Shown here: in pieces, positions 1 through 6,509 of the stretch
How positions within the stretch are numbered: position 1 is the stretch's first letter
Layout of the letters: each line of letters starts with the position of its first letter
Assembly (NCBI GenBank): GCA_904502175.1
Contig: CAJGDU010000033.1
Location: forward strand, 1 to 9,900
Source of the DNA: Clostridiaceae bacterium
Lineage (GTDB): Bacteria > Bacillota > Clostridia > Oscillospirales > Acutalibacteraceae
Direction of reading: 5' to 3'
Length of the DNA stretch: 9,900 nt
Made by a program: the position numbers and the translations under genes
Notes under the pieces: model-generated
What the model was told of the DNA's origin: nothing
The model's input: only the letters and a program-made list of their open reading frames with translations
Databases searched by the model: none

Positions 1-279
1 CTCGTCGAACTTGAGGGCGAGGGCGATCTGCTTACACAGGCGGTATGCGACATCTTCCGCGACCGTCGCGATGGTGGTGCGGATGTTATAAGTCTTATAA
101 GTTCTGTCGATGTGATAGCCGGGGTACAGGATGCGCAGCAGCTTGCCGATGATCTCGATGATGGCTTCCGTGCTGGGGATGCTGTACACGTCGAGGTTGT
201 CGACGATGCGGCCGTTGTCATAGTCGGCAACGACGTCGTCCACGATCTTGACGATGCTCTCTTCGATAAGGTTCTTCAT
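1..279 (-). CDS. Serine O-acetyltransferase (EpsC/CysE-like), N-terminal part, cut by window start
   Basis: This reads from ATG at 277-279 leftwards off the window and gives 93 residues without a stop. An AGGCGG ribosome binding site lies about 8 bases before the start. The visible part begins MKNLIEESIVKIVDDVVADY and contains SIPSTEAIIEIIGKLLRILYPGY, then EDVAYRLCKQIALAL. The pattern 'P-S/D-x-x-x-(I)-I-x-I-I-x-x-L-x-x-(L)-(L)-(F/Y)-P-G-Y' followed by an amphipathic helix is typical of the alpha-helical N-terminal domain of long EpsC-type serine acetyltransferases of Firmicutes. These enzymes transfer acetyl from acetyl-CoA to L-serine, giving O-acetylserine for cysteine synthesis in the cytosol. 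The catalytic left-handed beta-helix lies outside the window, so the call rests on the N-terminal pattern alone. It is divergent from cbiM and has its own promoter. The codons around 86-103 are unusually AT-rich, with a 9-base tandem repeat. Confidence 0.6.
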   Translation of the reverse strand, partial: MKNLIEESIVKIVDDVVADYDNGRIVDNLDVYSIPSTEAIIEIIGKLLRILYPGYHIDRTYKTYNIRTTIATVAEDVAYRLCKQIALALKFDE

Positions 280-327
280 GTCTGAACCGCCTTTTCTATA
301 TCATTATGTTTCTATAATGTAGTCCCC

Positions 328-357
328 ATTGTAACTTTTTCCCGGAAGACTTGTCAA
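328..357 (-). promoter_or_regulatory. Promoter for the leftward serine acetyltransferase gene
   Basis: On the minus strand, TTGACA (352-357, a perfect -35) is followed after 18 bases by TACAAT (328-333, five of six matches to the -10 consensus). The expected start is near 321, giving a leader of only about 40 bases. That is too short for a T-box or another large riboswitch. Confidence 0.65.
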
Positions 358-366
358 ATTGTATCC

Positions 367-376
367 CCCCCGGGGG
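367..376. repeat. Perfect CCCCCGGGGG palindrome between divergent promoters
   Basis: A run of seven C (365-371) followed by five G (372-376) forms a perfect 10-base palindrome with no loop. It lies almost midway between the -35 boxes of the leftward (ends 357) and rightward (begins 389) promoters, in otherwise AT-rich DNA. A shared protein-binding site is possible; no family is recognised. Confidence 0.4.
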
Positions 377-388
377 CTTGTTGCTCTT

Positions 389-418
389 TTGAAAAGCGGA
401 GTAAGATGGTTTTACATT
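389..418 (+). promoter_or_regulatory. Probable promoter for cbiM
   Basis: TTGAAA (389-394) is followed after 18 bases by TACATT (413-418). Both boxes are near consensus and the DNA around them is AT-rich. The leader to the cbiM start is about 28 bases and has no room for a cobalamin or nickel-cobalt riboswitch, so control is more likely by a DNA-binding protein. Confidence 0.5.
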
Positions 419-430
419 ATTAAGATGTAA
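412..430. promoter_or_regulatory. Inverted repeat overlapping the cbiM -10 box; candidate operator
   Basis: TTACAT (412-417) and ATGTAA (425-430) form six-base perfect arms around a seven-base spacer (TATTAAG). The repeat covers the -10 box and the expected transcription start, where a bound repressor would block initiation. It does not match the usual NikR operator (GTATGA-N16-TCATAC) that I know. That it is a metal-responsive operator is inferred from its position before a metal importer. Confidence 0.4.
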
Positions 431-452
431 TTCTGTATAGGGAGATGACGGA

Positions 453-1496
453 ATGCATATTCCTGAAAACTATCTCAGCCCCGAAACCTGTGCGGTCATG
501 ACGGCTGCCATGGTGCCGGTCTGGTACAAGTCGGTCAAGAAAGTCCGAGAGACCGTCCCGAAGGACAAAATACCGCTCATCGGTATCCTCGCCGCTTTCT
601 CGTTCCTTGGCATGATGTTCAATATCCCCATCCCGGGGGGTACGACCGGGCACGCGGTCGGAGGTACGCTCATCGCACTCTTGTTAGGGCCGGAAGCGGC
701 CTGTATCGCGGTGACCATTGCCCTGTTCCTGCAGGCACTCCTGTTCGGTGACGGCGGCATCCTGGCCTTCGGCGCGAACTGCTTCAACATGGCCTTTGTC
801 CTGCCCTTCGTCGGACATGCCCTCTACCACTTCATCAAAGATAAGATCAAAGCGCCCTCCGGCAAGTACATCGCCGCTGCCATCGGTGCCTATGCGGGCA
901 TCAACGCCGCAGCCCTGTGCGCCGCCATCGAGTTCGGCATCCAGCCGTACCTCTTCCATGACGCCGCCGGAAACGCACTGTACTGCCCGTACGGCCTGAC
1001 CGTCTCCATCCCGGCCATGATGTTCGGCCACCTGACCATCGCCGGCATTGCGGAGGTCATCTACACGGTCGCCATCTTCGCGTTCGTGACCCGCACGGTC
1101 CCGAACATGGCCTATGCGGAAAAGGCGCCGGTGGACACCAAGTCCCTGCGGCCCATCCTCATCCTCCTGGCCGTCCTCGTCATTGCCGTTCCGCTCGGCC
1201 TTTTGGCGGAAGGCACTGCCTGGGGCGAATGGGGCGCGGACGAAATTGCGGAAGTCGTCACTGCCGGCTCCGCCCTCGGATATGTCCCGTTCTTCCTCCA
1301 GAACGGCTTCGAACTCTCGGTGCTGTTCCCGGACTACACCATGAGCGGGCTGCCCGACTGGTTTGCGTACATCCTTTCTGCTATAATTGGTGTTGCGCTG
1401 TCGTTCATCATTTTCCGTCTCTTTGCCAACACGGCAAAAACGAAGACCGACTTCGGAGACAAGGACGATCCTGCGGAAACGCCTACTGAAGCTTAG
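453..1496 (+). CDS. cbiM: Cobalt/nickel ECF transporter substrate-binding subunit CbiM with fused CbiN-like C-terminus
   Basis: This is the membrane substrate-binding (S) component of an energy-coupling-factor importer for Co2+ or Ni2+. The 347-residue protein begins MHIPENYLSP; in this family the amino-terminal Met-His binds the metal. It carries GGTTGHAVGG with His67, the position known as a metal ligand in NikM, and GDGGILAFGANCFNM, a CbiM family hallmark. Several hydrophobic helices follow. Residues 232-252 and 303-324 are two further membrane helices around a loop of about 50 residues, which is the layout of the small partner CbiN (or the PDGLE domain of nickel systems). No separate cbiN is present. 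A charged 20-residue tail ends the protein. The start is supported by the family's obligatory Met1-His2 and by AGGGAG at 439-444. Sequence alone does not settle Co versus Ni. cbiQ and cbiO follow on the same strand. Confidence 0.93.
   Translation: MHIPENYLSPETCAVMTAAMVPVWYKSVKKVRETVPKDKIPLIGILAAFSFLGMMFNIPIPGGTTGHAVGGTLIALLLGPEAACIAVTIALFLQALLFGDGGILAFGANCFNMAFVLPFVGHALYHFIKDKIKAPSGKYIAAAIGAYAGINAAALCAAIEFGIQPYLFHDAAGNALYCPYGLTVSIPAMMFGHLTIAGIAEVIYTVAIFAFVTRTVPNMAYAEKAPVDTKSLRPILILLAVLVIAVPLGLLAEGTAWGEWGADEIAEVVTAGSALGYVPFFLQNGFELSVLFPDYTMSGLPDWFAYILSAIIGVALSFIIFRLFANTAKTKTDFGDKDDPAETPTEA
1379..1387 (+). promoter_or_regulatory. Candidate extended -10 promoter inside the end of cbiM
   Basis: TGCTATAAT is a perfect extended -10 element (TG-N-TATAAT) with no recognisable -35. 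It sits on an ATA-ATT codon pair (Ile-Ile) in a gene that otherwise writes Ile almost always as ATC. It is about 170 bases before cbiQ but upstream of the 1503-1534 terminator. It could be chance. Confidence 0.25.
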
Positions 1497-1502
1497 TACC
1501 CC

Positions 1503-1534
1503 GCAGCTTCCGGCAACGCTGGAAGCTGCTTTTT
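1503..1534 (+). terminator. Rho-independent terminator between cbiM and cbiQ
   Basis: GCAGCTTCC (1503-1511) pairs perfectly with GGAAGCTGC (1521-1529). The stem extends inward by G-U, G-C and C-G pairs to a three-base loop, giving 12 pairs, and is followed by TTTTT (1530-1534). It starts only 7 bases after the cbiM stop and lies 25 bases before the cbiQ start, inside what looks like one operon. It may let only part of the transcripts continue into cbiQ-cbiO. Confidence 0.8.
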
Positions 1535-1558
1535 ATTCTTGAAGAAAGGAGGGTGCCC

Positions 1559-2368
1559 ATGGACCCCAACATCCCGACCTGGATGACGGAACCGGAAGCC
1601 TATTCCGCGCCGAAGGACTCCGACGGCTTTCTGACGAAGAGCACGCTGACCGTCCTGGGCGTCCTCTCGCACATCCGGGAGACCTCGCAGCGCGGCCTGC
1701 GCTGGGCGAGCCCGCCGGTCATGCTGCTGACGGTCCTGGCCCTCATCGTACTCATGGCCCTCTCGAAGAACATGATGTTCTCGTATGTGGTGCTGGCCGA
1801 GGTGCTCATCGCCTCCCTGTTCCTCAGCGGAAAGGCGCTGTCCCGGAGCATGAAGACCTCGCTGTCGGCCATGGCGTTTTCCATGCTGCTCCTGCTGCCG
1901 GCCGTCTTCAGCGGAACGCCCCGCACCATGCTGACCGTGTCCATCAAAGTCTTCATTTCGGTGGCGCTGTTGAACCTCGTGTCGCAGACCCTGCCGTTCA
2001 ACAAGATCACGGCCAGCCTCAAGTCGTTCCGCATTCCGGACCTGTTCATCTTCACGCTGGACATCACCCTCAAGTATATCGTGCTCCTGGGCGATGTGTG
2101 CGTGAACATGCTGAACGCCCTGCGCCTGCGCTCGGTCGGTAAGAACCGGGAAAAGGGCAAGTCCGTTTCCGGCATCCTCGGCGTCACGTTTTTGAAGTCC
2201 CGGGAGATGTCGGAGGAGATGTACGGCGCCATGGCCTGCCGCGGCTTTGAAGGGGAGTACGTCAGGACCCGGGAGCGGCAGCTCAGCTGGAAGGACGCCG
2301 CTACGGTACTGTTCCTCGCGGGCATGGTTGCCCTCTTCGTCTACACCCAGCGCGCCATTGCGGGCTGA
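1559..2368 (+). CDS. cbiQ: ECF transporter transmembrane coupling subunit CbiQ (EcfT family)
   Basis: CbiQ is the membrane T-component that links CbiM to the ATPase. The 269-residue protein has a hydrophilic N-terminal stretch of about 50 residues, hydrophobic segments at roughly 53-90, 102-118, 124-142 and 161-180, and a last helix near 247-263. Between them lie the two cytosolic coupling motifs of EcfT proteins: ALRLRSVG (187-194) and AMACRGF (224-230), whose arginines contact the ATPase grooves. The ATG at 1559 is preferred because AAGGAGG (1546-1552) is 6 bases before it. A GTG at 1553 would add two residues but abuts the ribosome binding site. It follows cbiM after an intervening terminator and precedes cbiO by 25 bases. 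The pairing with cbiM makes it CbiQ rather than a vitamin-type EcfT. Confidence 0.9.
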   Translation: MDPNIPTWMTEPEAYSAPKDSDGFLTKSTLTVLGVLSHIRETSQRGLRWASPPVMLLTVLALIVLMALSKNMMFSYVVLAEVLIASLFLSGKALSRSMKTSLSAMAFSMLLLLPAVFSGTPRTMLTVSIKVFISVALLNLVSQTLPFNKITASLKSFRIPDLFIFTLDITLKYIVLLGDVCVNMLNALRLRSVGKNREKGKSVSGILGVTFLKSREMSEEMYGAMACRGFEGEYVRTRERQLSWKDAATVLFLAGMVALFVYTQRAIAG

Positions 2369-2393
2369 TCATTTTTGGTTAGGAGTATCATCC

Positions 2394-3095
2394 ATGACAC
2401 CTCTGTTCTCACTGGATAACGTCTGTTTTGCCTATGAAGGGCAAATCGCCCTGCGGTACATCACCCTCGACATCGAAAAAGGGGAGACCGTGGTCTTCCA
2501 GGGCCCGAACGGCTGCGGGAAGTCCACTCTCATGAAACTGCTCAACGGCCTCGTGTTCGCGGAGCAGGGAACTTACAAGTTCGACGGCGATGAGATCTCG
2601 GAGAAAACGCTGAAGGACGGGAAGTTCTCCAAACGCTTCCACCAGCGCGTCGGGTTCATTTTCCAGAACTCGGACGTGCAGCTGTTCTGCAGCAACGTGG
2701 AGGAGGAGATCTCCTTCGGCCCCCGGCAGATGGGCCTCTCGGAAGAAGAGGTGAAGCAGCGTACGGACGACGTCATCAAACTCATGGACATCGAGAAGCT
2801 CCGGGAGCGCGCGCCGTACCACTTAAGCGGCGGCGAGAAACGGAAGGTGGCCATTGCCTGCATCCTCTCCATGAACCCGGAGGCGCTGGTGCTGGACGAG
2901 CCCCTGGCCGGCCTCGACCGGAAGACACAGGAGTGGCTCGTGTCGTTCCTTCTTTCGATGAAGGCGGCGGGGAAGACCCTCATCGTCTCCACCCACAACG
3001 ACGAACTGGCCCACACCCTCGCGGACCGGCTGGTCGTCATCGGGGAAGACCACCAGGTGGAGTCAGTCACAGAGAATAAAAGAGCGGTTGTCTAA
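2394..3095 (+). CDS. cbiO: Cobalt/nickel ECF transporter ATP-binding subunit CbiO
   Basis: This 233-residue cytosolic ABC ATPase powers the CbiMQ importer and probably acts as a homodimer, since only one ATPase gene is present. All nucleotide-binding motifs are intact: Walker A GPNGCGKST (37-45), Q-loop FQNSDVQLF (90-98), signature LSGGEKRK (144-151), Walker B EALVLDEP (163-170), D-loop AGLD (172-175) and the switch histidine STHN (199-202). The Q-loop form FQN-x-D-x-Q-(L)-F is typical of CbiO/EcfA proteins. The ATG at 2394 is chosen because TAGGAG (2380-2385) lies 8 bases before it and family similarity begins there. Upstream in-frame codons run back into cbiQ but show no similarity. The last codons form the left arm of a terminator, so termination may be affected by ribosomes finishing this gene. 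Confidence 0.95.
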   Translation: MTPLFSLDNVCFAYEGQIALRYITLDIEKGETVVFQGPNGCGKSTLMKLLNGLVFAEQGTYKFDGDEISEKTLKDGKFSKRFHQRVGFIFQNSDVQLFCSNVEEEISFGPRQMGLSEEEVKQRTDDVIKLMDIEKLRERAPYHLSGGEKRKVAIACILSMNPEALVLDEPLAGLDRKTQEWLVSFLLSMKAAGKTLIVSTHNDELAHTLADRLVVIGEDHQVESVTENKRAVV

Positions 3096-3110
3096 GGCCG
3101 CTCTTTTGTT
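3078..3110 (+). terminator. Terminator overlapping the end of cbiO
   Basis: AAAAGAGCGG (3078-3087) pairs perfectly with CCGCTCTTTT (3098-3107) around a 10-base loop that holds the cbiO stop codon (3093-3095). The right arm supplies the T-run, followed by GTT. The left arm is coding sequence for the end of CbiO. The perfect self-complementary A/T ends could also make it work in the reverse direction. Confidence 0.8.
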
Positions 3111-3117
3111 ATATAAT
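3088..3117 (+). promoter_or_regulatory. Probable promoter for rimO-pgsA-cysS
   Basis: A perfect TATAAT (3112-3117) lies 27 bases before the rimO start. With an 18-base spacer the matching -35 is TTGTCT (3088-3093), four of six matches, which lies in the loop of the cbiO terminator. Expected transcription start is near 3124, leaving a leader of about 20 bases that contains the AGGAG ribosome binding site (3131-3135). Confidence 0.5.
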
Positions 3118-3143
3118 AGGGCGCAACAAGAGGAGAAGCGCTT

Positions 3144-4475
3144 ATGGCCACACAGAAAACCATTGGAATGATCAGCCTCGGCTGCCCCAAAAACCAGGTC
3201 GACGCGGAGCTCATGCTGGACAAACTGGCACGGGCCGGCTTCGCCATCTCCGGGGACATCGAGGGCTGCGACGCCGTCATCGTCAACACCTGCGGGTTCA
3301 TCGAGGCGGCGAAGGTGGAGGCCATCGAAAACATCCTCGACATGGCGGAGTACAAGAAGTCCGGCGACATCCAGAAACTCATCGTCACCGGCTGCCTCTC
3401 CGAGCGCTATCAGTACGACATCCGCAAGGAGATGCCTGAGGTGGACGCCGTCGTCGGCATCGGCGACAACGGCCGCATCGTGGAGATCGTGGATGAAGTC
3501 CTCGGCGGACAGCTCGTCGAGAGCTTTGCCGACAAGGAACTCCTGCCGCTCACCGGCGGCCGCATCCTGACCACCCCGGACTACTGGGCCTACCTGAAGA
3601 TAGGGGACGGCTGCTCCAACAACTGCGCCTTCTGCGCCATCCCGGACATCCGCGGCAAGTTCCGCAGCCGGAGCATCGAAGACATCGTCGACGAGGCGAA
3701 GACCCTTGCGGCGCAGGGCGTGAAGGAAGTCATCCTCATCTCCCAGGACACCTCCCTCTACGGGCGGGACCTGTATAAGGAGAACAAGCTCCCGGCGCTG
3801 CTGACAGCCCTCTCCGAAGTGGACGGCATCGAGTGGATCCGCTTCCTCTACTGCTACCCCGAGCGCATCGGCGATGAACTCCTCGAGGTCATGGCCACCA
3901 ACCCGAAGGTCTGCCACTACCTGGACATCCCGCTGCAGCACGCGGACGGGACCGTCCTGAGAGCCATGCATCGCCCCGGAGACCGGGAGACGTTCGAGGC
4001 CCTCATCCGCAAGATCCGCGCCCGCATCCCGGACATCGTCCTGCGCACCACGCTCATGACCGGGTTCCCCGGAGAGACGGACGCGCAGTTCGAGGAACTC
4101 GCGGAGTTCGTCAAGGCCATGGAGTTCGACAACCTCGGCTGTTTCGCCTTCTCGCCGGAGGAGGGGACCGTGGCCGCGGAGCTGCCGGACCAGCTGGACG
4201 AGGACGTGAAAGTCCACCGGCAGGACCTCATCATGCAGCTGCAGCACGACATCGTCCTGAAAAACAATAAAAAATTCCTCGGAAAAACGCTCAAAGTCCT
4301 CGTGGACGCGTATAATAGCTATGAGGACTCTTATATCGGCCGGTTCTACGGCCAGGTGCCGGACATCGACGGCACCGTCCTGTTCACCAGTCCCCGGGCG
4401 CTGCAGCCCGGCGAGTTCGTGGACGTCAACATCCTGGGGTTCGATGAATATGACCTGACCGGTAAAGCATTCTGA
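3144..4475 (+). CDS. rimO: Ribosomal protein S12 methylthiotransferase RimO
   Basis: RimO is a radical-SAM enzyme with two iron-sulfur clusters. It adds a methylthio group to the beta-carbon of a conserved aspartate of ribosomal protein S12. The 443-residue protein has the three domains of the family. The N-terminal UPF0004 domain has cluster cysteines C14 (SLGCPKNQVDAE), C50 (VNTCGF) and C84 (VTGCLSE). The radical-SAM domain has CxxxCxxC at C157, C161 and C164 (DGCSNNCAFCAIP). A C-terminal TRAM domain covers about residues 375-440. The SLGCPKNxVD start and the GKFRSR stretch after the CxxxCxxC favour RimO over the tRNA enzyme MiaB. AGGAG at 3131-3135 fixes the start. The length is normal. 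pgsA follows after 25 bases, so the two probably share a transcript. An A-rich patch at about 4257-4290 and a TATAAT at 4311-4316 stand out from the GC-rich surroundings. Confidence 0.95.
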   Translation: MATQKTIGMISLGCPKNQVDAELMLDKLARAGFAISGDIEGCDAVIVNTCGFIEAAKVEAIENILDMAEYKKSGDIQKLIVTGCLSERYQYDIRKEMPEVDAVVGIGDNGRIVEIVDEVLGGQLVESFADKELLPLTGGRILTTPDYWAYLKIGDGCSNNCAFCAIPDIRGKFRSRSIEDIVDEAKTLAAQGVKEVILISQDTSLYGRDLYKENKLPALLTALSEVDGIEWIRFLYCYPERIGDELLEVMATNPKVCHYLDIPLQHADGTVLRAMHRPGDRETFEALIRKIRARIPDIVLRTTLMTGFPGETDAQFEELAEFVKAMEFDNLGCFAFSPEEGTVAAELPDQLDEDVKVHRQDLIMQLQHDIVLKNNKKFLGKTLKVLVDAYNSYEDSYIGRFYGQVPDIDGTVLFTSPRALQPGEFVDVNILGFDEYDLTGKAF

Positions 4476-4500
4476 CCCGCCGGTCTCTGGAGGAAACAAC

Positions 4501-5067
4501 ATGAACGTACCGAATATTCTGACCATTGCCCGCATCGTGCTGAGCCCGGTGGTCCTGCTGGTCTATATGATGATTTTCCCGGGCCACTATCTCGTGGCCA
4601 CGGTCCTCTATTTCATTGCCGGCATGACCGACTTCTTCGACGGGAAAATCGCCCGCAAACAGGACATCATCACGAACTTCGGCAAGTTCACCGACCCGCT
4701 GGCGGATAAAATGCTCACCTCGGCGGTGTATCTCGCCCTCATCTCGAACGGGTACTGTAACGTCTGGATCTTTTTCATCATCCTGCTCCGGGAGTTCGGC
4801 GTGAGCTCCATCCGCCTCGTGGCCTCCAGCCAGGGCGTGGTCATTCCCGCCAACATGTGGGGCAAGGTGAAGACGTTCACTATGATGATGTTCACCGGAT
4901 TCATCTTCCTGCTGCTCTCCCTGCAGAACGACTTCCACGTCCTGTCCTATGAGTTCCCGCTGGAGACCATTGCGAGCGTCCTTCTGTGGATCACCGCCCT
5001 TCTGACCGCCATCTCCGGCATCACCTACATCCGGGAAGGCATGAAGGTCATCGACTTTTCCAAGTAA
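4501..5067 (+). CDS. pgsA: CDP-diacylglycerol--glycerol-3-phosphate 3-phosphatidyltransferase PgsA
   Basis: PgsA is an integral membrane enzyme. It moves the phosphatidyl group from CDP-diacylglycerol to glycerol-3-phosphate, releasing CMP and giving phosphatidylglycerol phosphate, the committed step to phosphatidylglycerol and cardiolipin. The 188-residue protein starts MNVPNILTIARI, a usual PgsA start. It carries the full CDP-alcohol phosphotransferase motif D-x2-D-G-x2-A-R-x8-G-x3-D-x3-D, with D44, D47, G48, A51, R52, G61, D65 and D69. Hydrophobic helices lie near 12-26, 30-43, 77-97, 121-141 and 157-176. TGGAGG (4488-4493) is 7 bases before the ATG. It sits 25 bases after rimO and 26 bases before cysS. 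Other family members (phosphatidylserine or cardiolipin synthases) share the motif, but the N-terminus and size fit PgsA. Confidence 0.93.
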   Translation: MNVPNILTIARIVLSPVVLLVYMMIFPGHYLVATVLYFIAGMTDFFDGKIARKQDIITNFGKFTDPLADKMLTSAVYLALISNGYCNVWIFFIILLREFGVSSIRLVASSQGVVIPANMWGKVKTFTMMMFTGFIFLLLSLQNDFHVLSYEFPLETIASVLLWITALLTAISGITYIREGMKVIDFSK

Positions 5068-5093
5068 ACTATTCCAATTAAGGAGTTGCCATA

Positions 5094-6497
5094 ATGCAAG
5101 TTTTCAACACGCTGACCCGCAAAAAAGAAGAACTCGTTCCCCAGACCCCGGGCGAACTGAAGATCTACTGCTGCGGCCCCACCGTCTACAACTTCATCCA
5201 CATCGGAAACGCGCGGCCGCTCTGCGTCTTCGACGTGTTCCGCCGCTACCTCGAGTACCGCGGCTACAAAGTCACGTTCGTGCAGAACTTCACGGACATC
5301 GACGACAAGATCATCAACCGGGCCAACGAAGAGGGCTCGGACTACAAGACCGTGTCCGAGAAGTACATTGAAGAGTACTGGAAGGACGCGGACGGCCTGA
5401 ACGTGCGCCGGGCGGACATCCATCCCCGGGCCACGGAGGTCATGGATGAGATCATCGACATGATCTCCGACCTCATCGAAAAGGGCCACGCGTATGTCGT
5501 GGAGAACGGCGATGTGTACTTCGTCACCTCGTCCTGCCGCGGCTACGGCAAGCTCTCCCACCAGCCGCTCGACGAGCTGCAGGCGGGCGCCCGCATCAAC
5601 ATCGGCGAGCTGAAGAAAGAGCCCATGGACTTCGCGCTCTGGAAAGCCGCGAAGCCCGGCGAGCCCGCGTGGGACAGCCCCTGGGGCCCCGGCCGCCCGG
5701 GCTGGCACATTGAGTGCTCCGCCATGAATCGCCGCTTCCTCGGCGAGACCATCGACATCCACTGCGGCGGCAAGGACCTCATCTTCCCGCACCACGAGAA
5801 CGAGATCGCCCAGTCCGAGTGCGCGAACGACAAGACGTTCGCCAACTACTGGATGCACAACGGCTTCATCAACGTCGACAACGAGAAGATGTCCAAGTCC
5901 AAAGGCAACTTCTTCATGGTCCGCGAAGTGGCCGAGAAATACGGCTACGAGTTCATCCGCTTCCTGATGATTTCCTCCCATTACAGGATGCCCATCAACT
6001 ACTCCCTCGACATCATCGAGCAGTGCCGCGGTTCGCTGGACCGCCTGTACAACTGCCGCGACAACCTGGCGTTCGCGCTGGGCAACGCGCCGGAGGGAGC
6101 CCTCGATGAGGCGCTGAAGGGAGAACTGGACGCGCACCGCGAGAAGTTCATCGCCGCCATGGACGACGACCTGAACACGGCCGATGGCATTGCTGCCATC
6201 TTCGAGCTGGTCCGCGACGTGAACACCAAGGTCCTGACAGACGGCACGTCGAAGGAGACCATTCAGTACGCCGCCGACCTGTTCGCGGAACTCACCGGCG
6301 TGCTCGGCCTGCTGTACGAGCGCAGCGCCGCCGGGGAAGAGTCCCTGGAAGAGGAAGTGGAGCGCCTCATCGAGGAGCGCACCGCGGCCCGGAAGAACAA
6401 GGACTTTGCCACCGCTGACAAGATCCGCGACGACCTGAAAGCGCGGGGCATCATCCTCGAAGACACGCCGCAGGGCGTGAAATGGCATAAAGCATAA
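5094..6497 (+). CDS. cysS: Cysteinyl-tRNA synthetase
   Basis: CysS charges tRNA-Cys with cysteine using ATP in the cytosol. It is a class I synthetase of 467 residues, the normal length. The HIGH signature appears as HIGN (36-39) inside CCGPTVYNFIHIGNARP, and KMSKS is at 265-269. The four zinc ligands that select cysteine are all in place: C27, C208 (HIECSAM), H233 and E237 (PHHENEIAQ), each one residue before its E. coli counterpart. A DALR-type helical domain and a C-terminal anticodon-binding segment (EEVERLIEERTAARKNKDFATADKIRDDL) follow. AAGGAG (5080-5085) lies 8 bases before the ATG. It is the last gene of the likely rimO-pgsA-cysS unit and a strong terminator begins 12 bases after its stop. 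The leader is too short for a T-box. Confidence 0.97.
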   Translation: MQVFNTLTRKKEELVPQTPGELKIYCCGPTVYNFIHIGNARPLCVFDVFRRYLEYRGYKVTFVQNFTDIDDKIINRANEEGSDYKTVSEKYIEEYWKDADGLNVRRADIHPRATEVMDEIIDMISDLIEKGHAYVVENGDVYFVTSSCRGYGKLSHQPLDELQAGARINIGELKKEPMDFALWKAAKPGEPAWDSPWGPGRPGWHIECSAMNRRFLGETIDIHCGGKDLIFPHHENEIAQSECANDKTFANYWMHNGFINVDNEKMSKSKGNFFMVREVAEKYGYEFIRFLMISSHYRMPINYSLDIIEQCRGSLDRLYNCRDNLAFALGNAPEGALDEALKGELDAHREKFIAAMDDDLNTADGIAAIFELVRDVNTKVLTDGTSKETIQYAADLFAELTGVLGLLYERSAAGEESLEEEVERLIEERTAARKNKDFATADKIRDDLKARGIILEDTPQGVKWHKA

Positions 6498-6509
6498 ATA
6501 ATAGTAATG

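Noticed and set aside
280..452. Cobalamin or nickel-cobalt riboswitch before cbiM
   Set aside because: No B12-box-like sequence is seen, and the expected leader is under 30 bases if the 389-418 promoter is right.
2247..2393. Upstream extension of cbiO into cbiQ
   Set aside because: The 49 extra residues are Ser/Pro/Arg-rich with no ABC similarity, whereas ATG 2394 has a proper ribosome binding site and the family start.
3063..4535. 490-codon open frame on the minus strand opposite rimO
   Set aside because: It covers rimO exactly, has no similarity pattern, and runs through the start of pgsA. It is a shadow of GC-biased codons.
5068..5093. T-box controlling cysS
   Set aside because: Only 26 bases separate pgsA and cysS. 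No T-box sequence or specifier stem fits there.
5025..6488. 487-codon open frame on the minus strand opposite cysS
   Set aside because: cysS has all catalytic and zinc-binding residues on the plus strand. The opposite frame has only low-complexity Val/Leu/Asp/Arg content.
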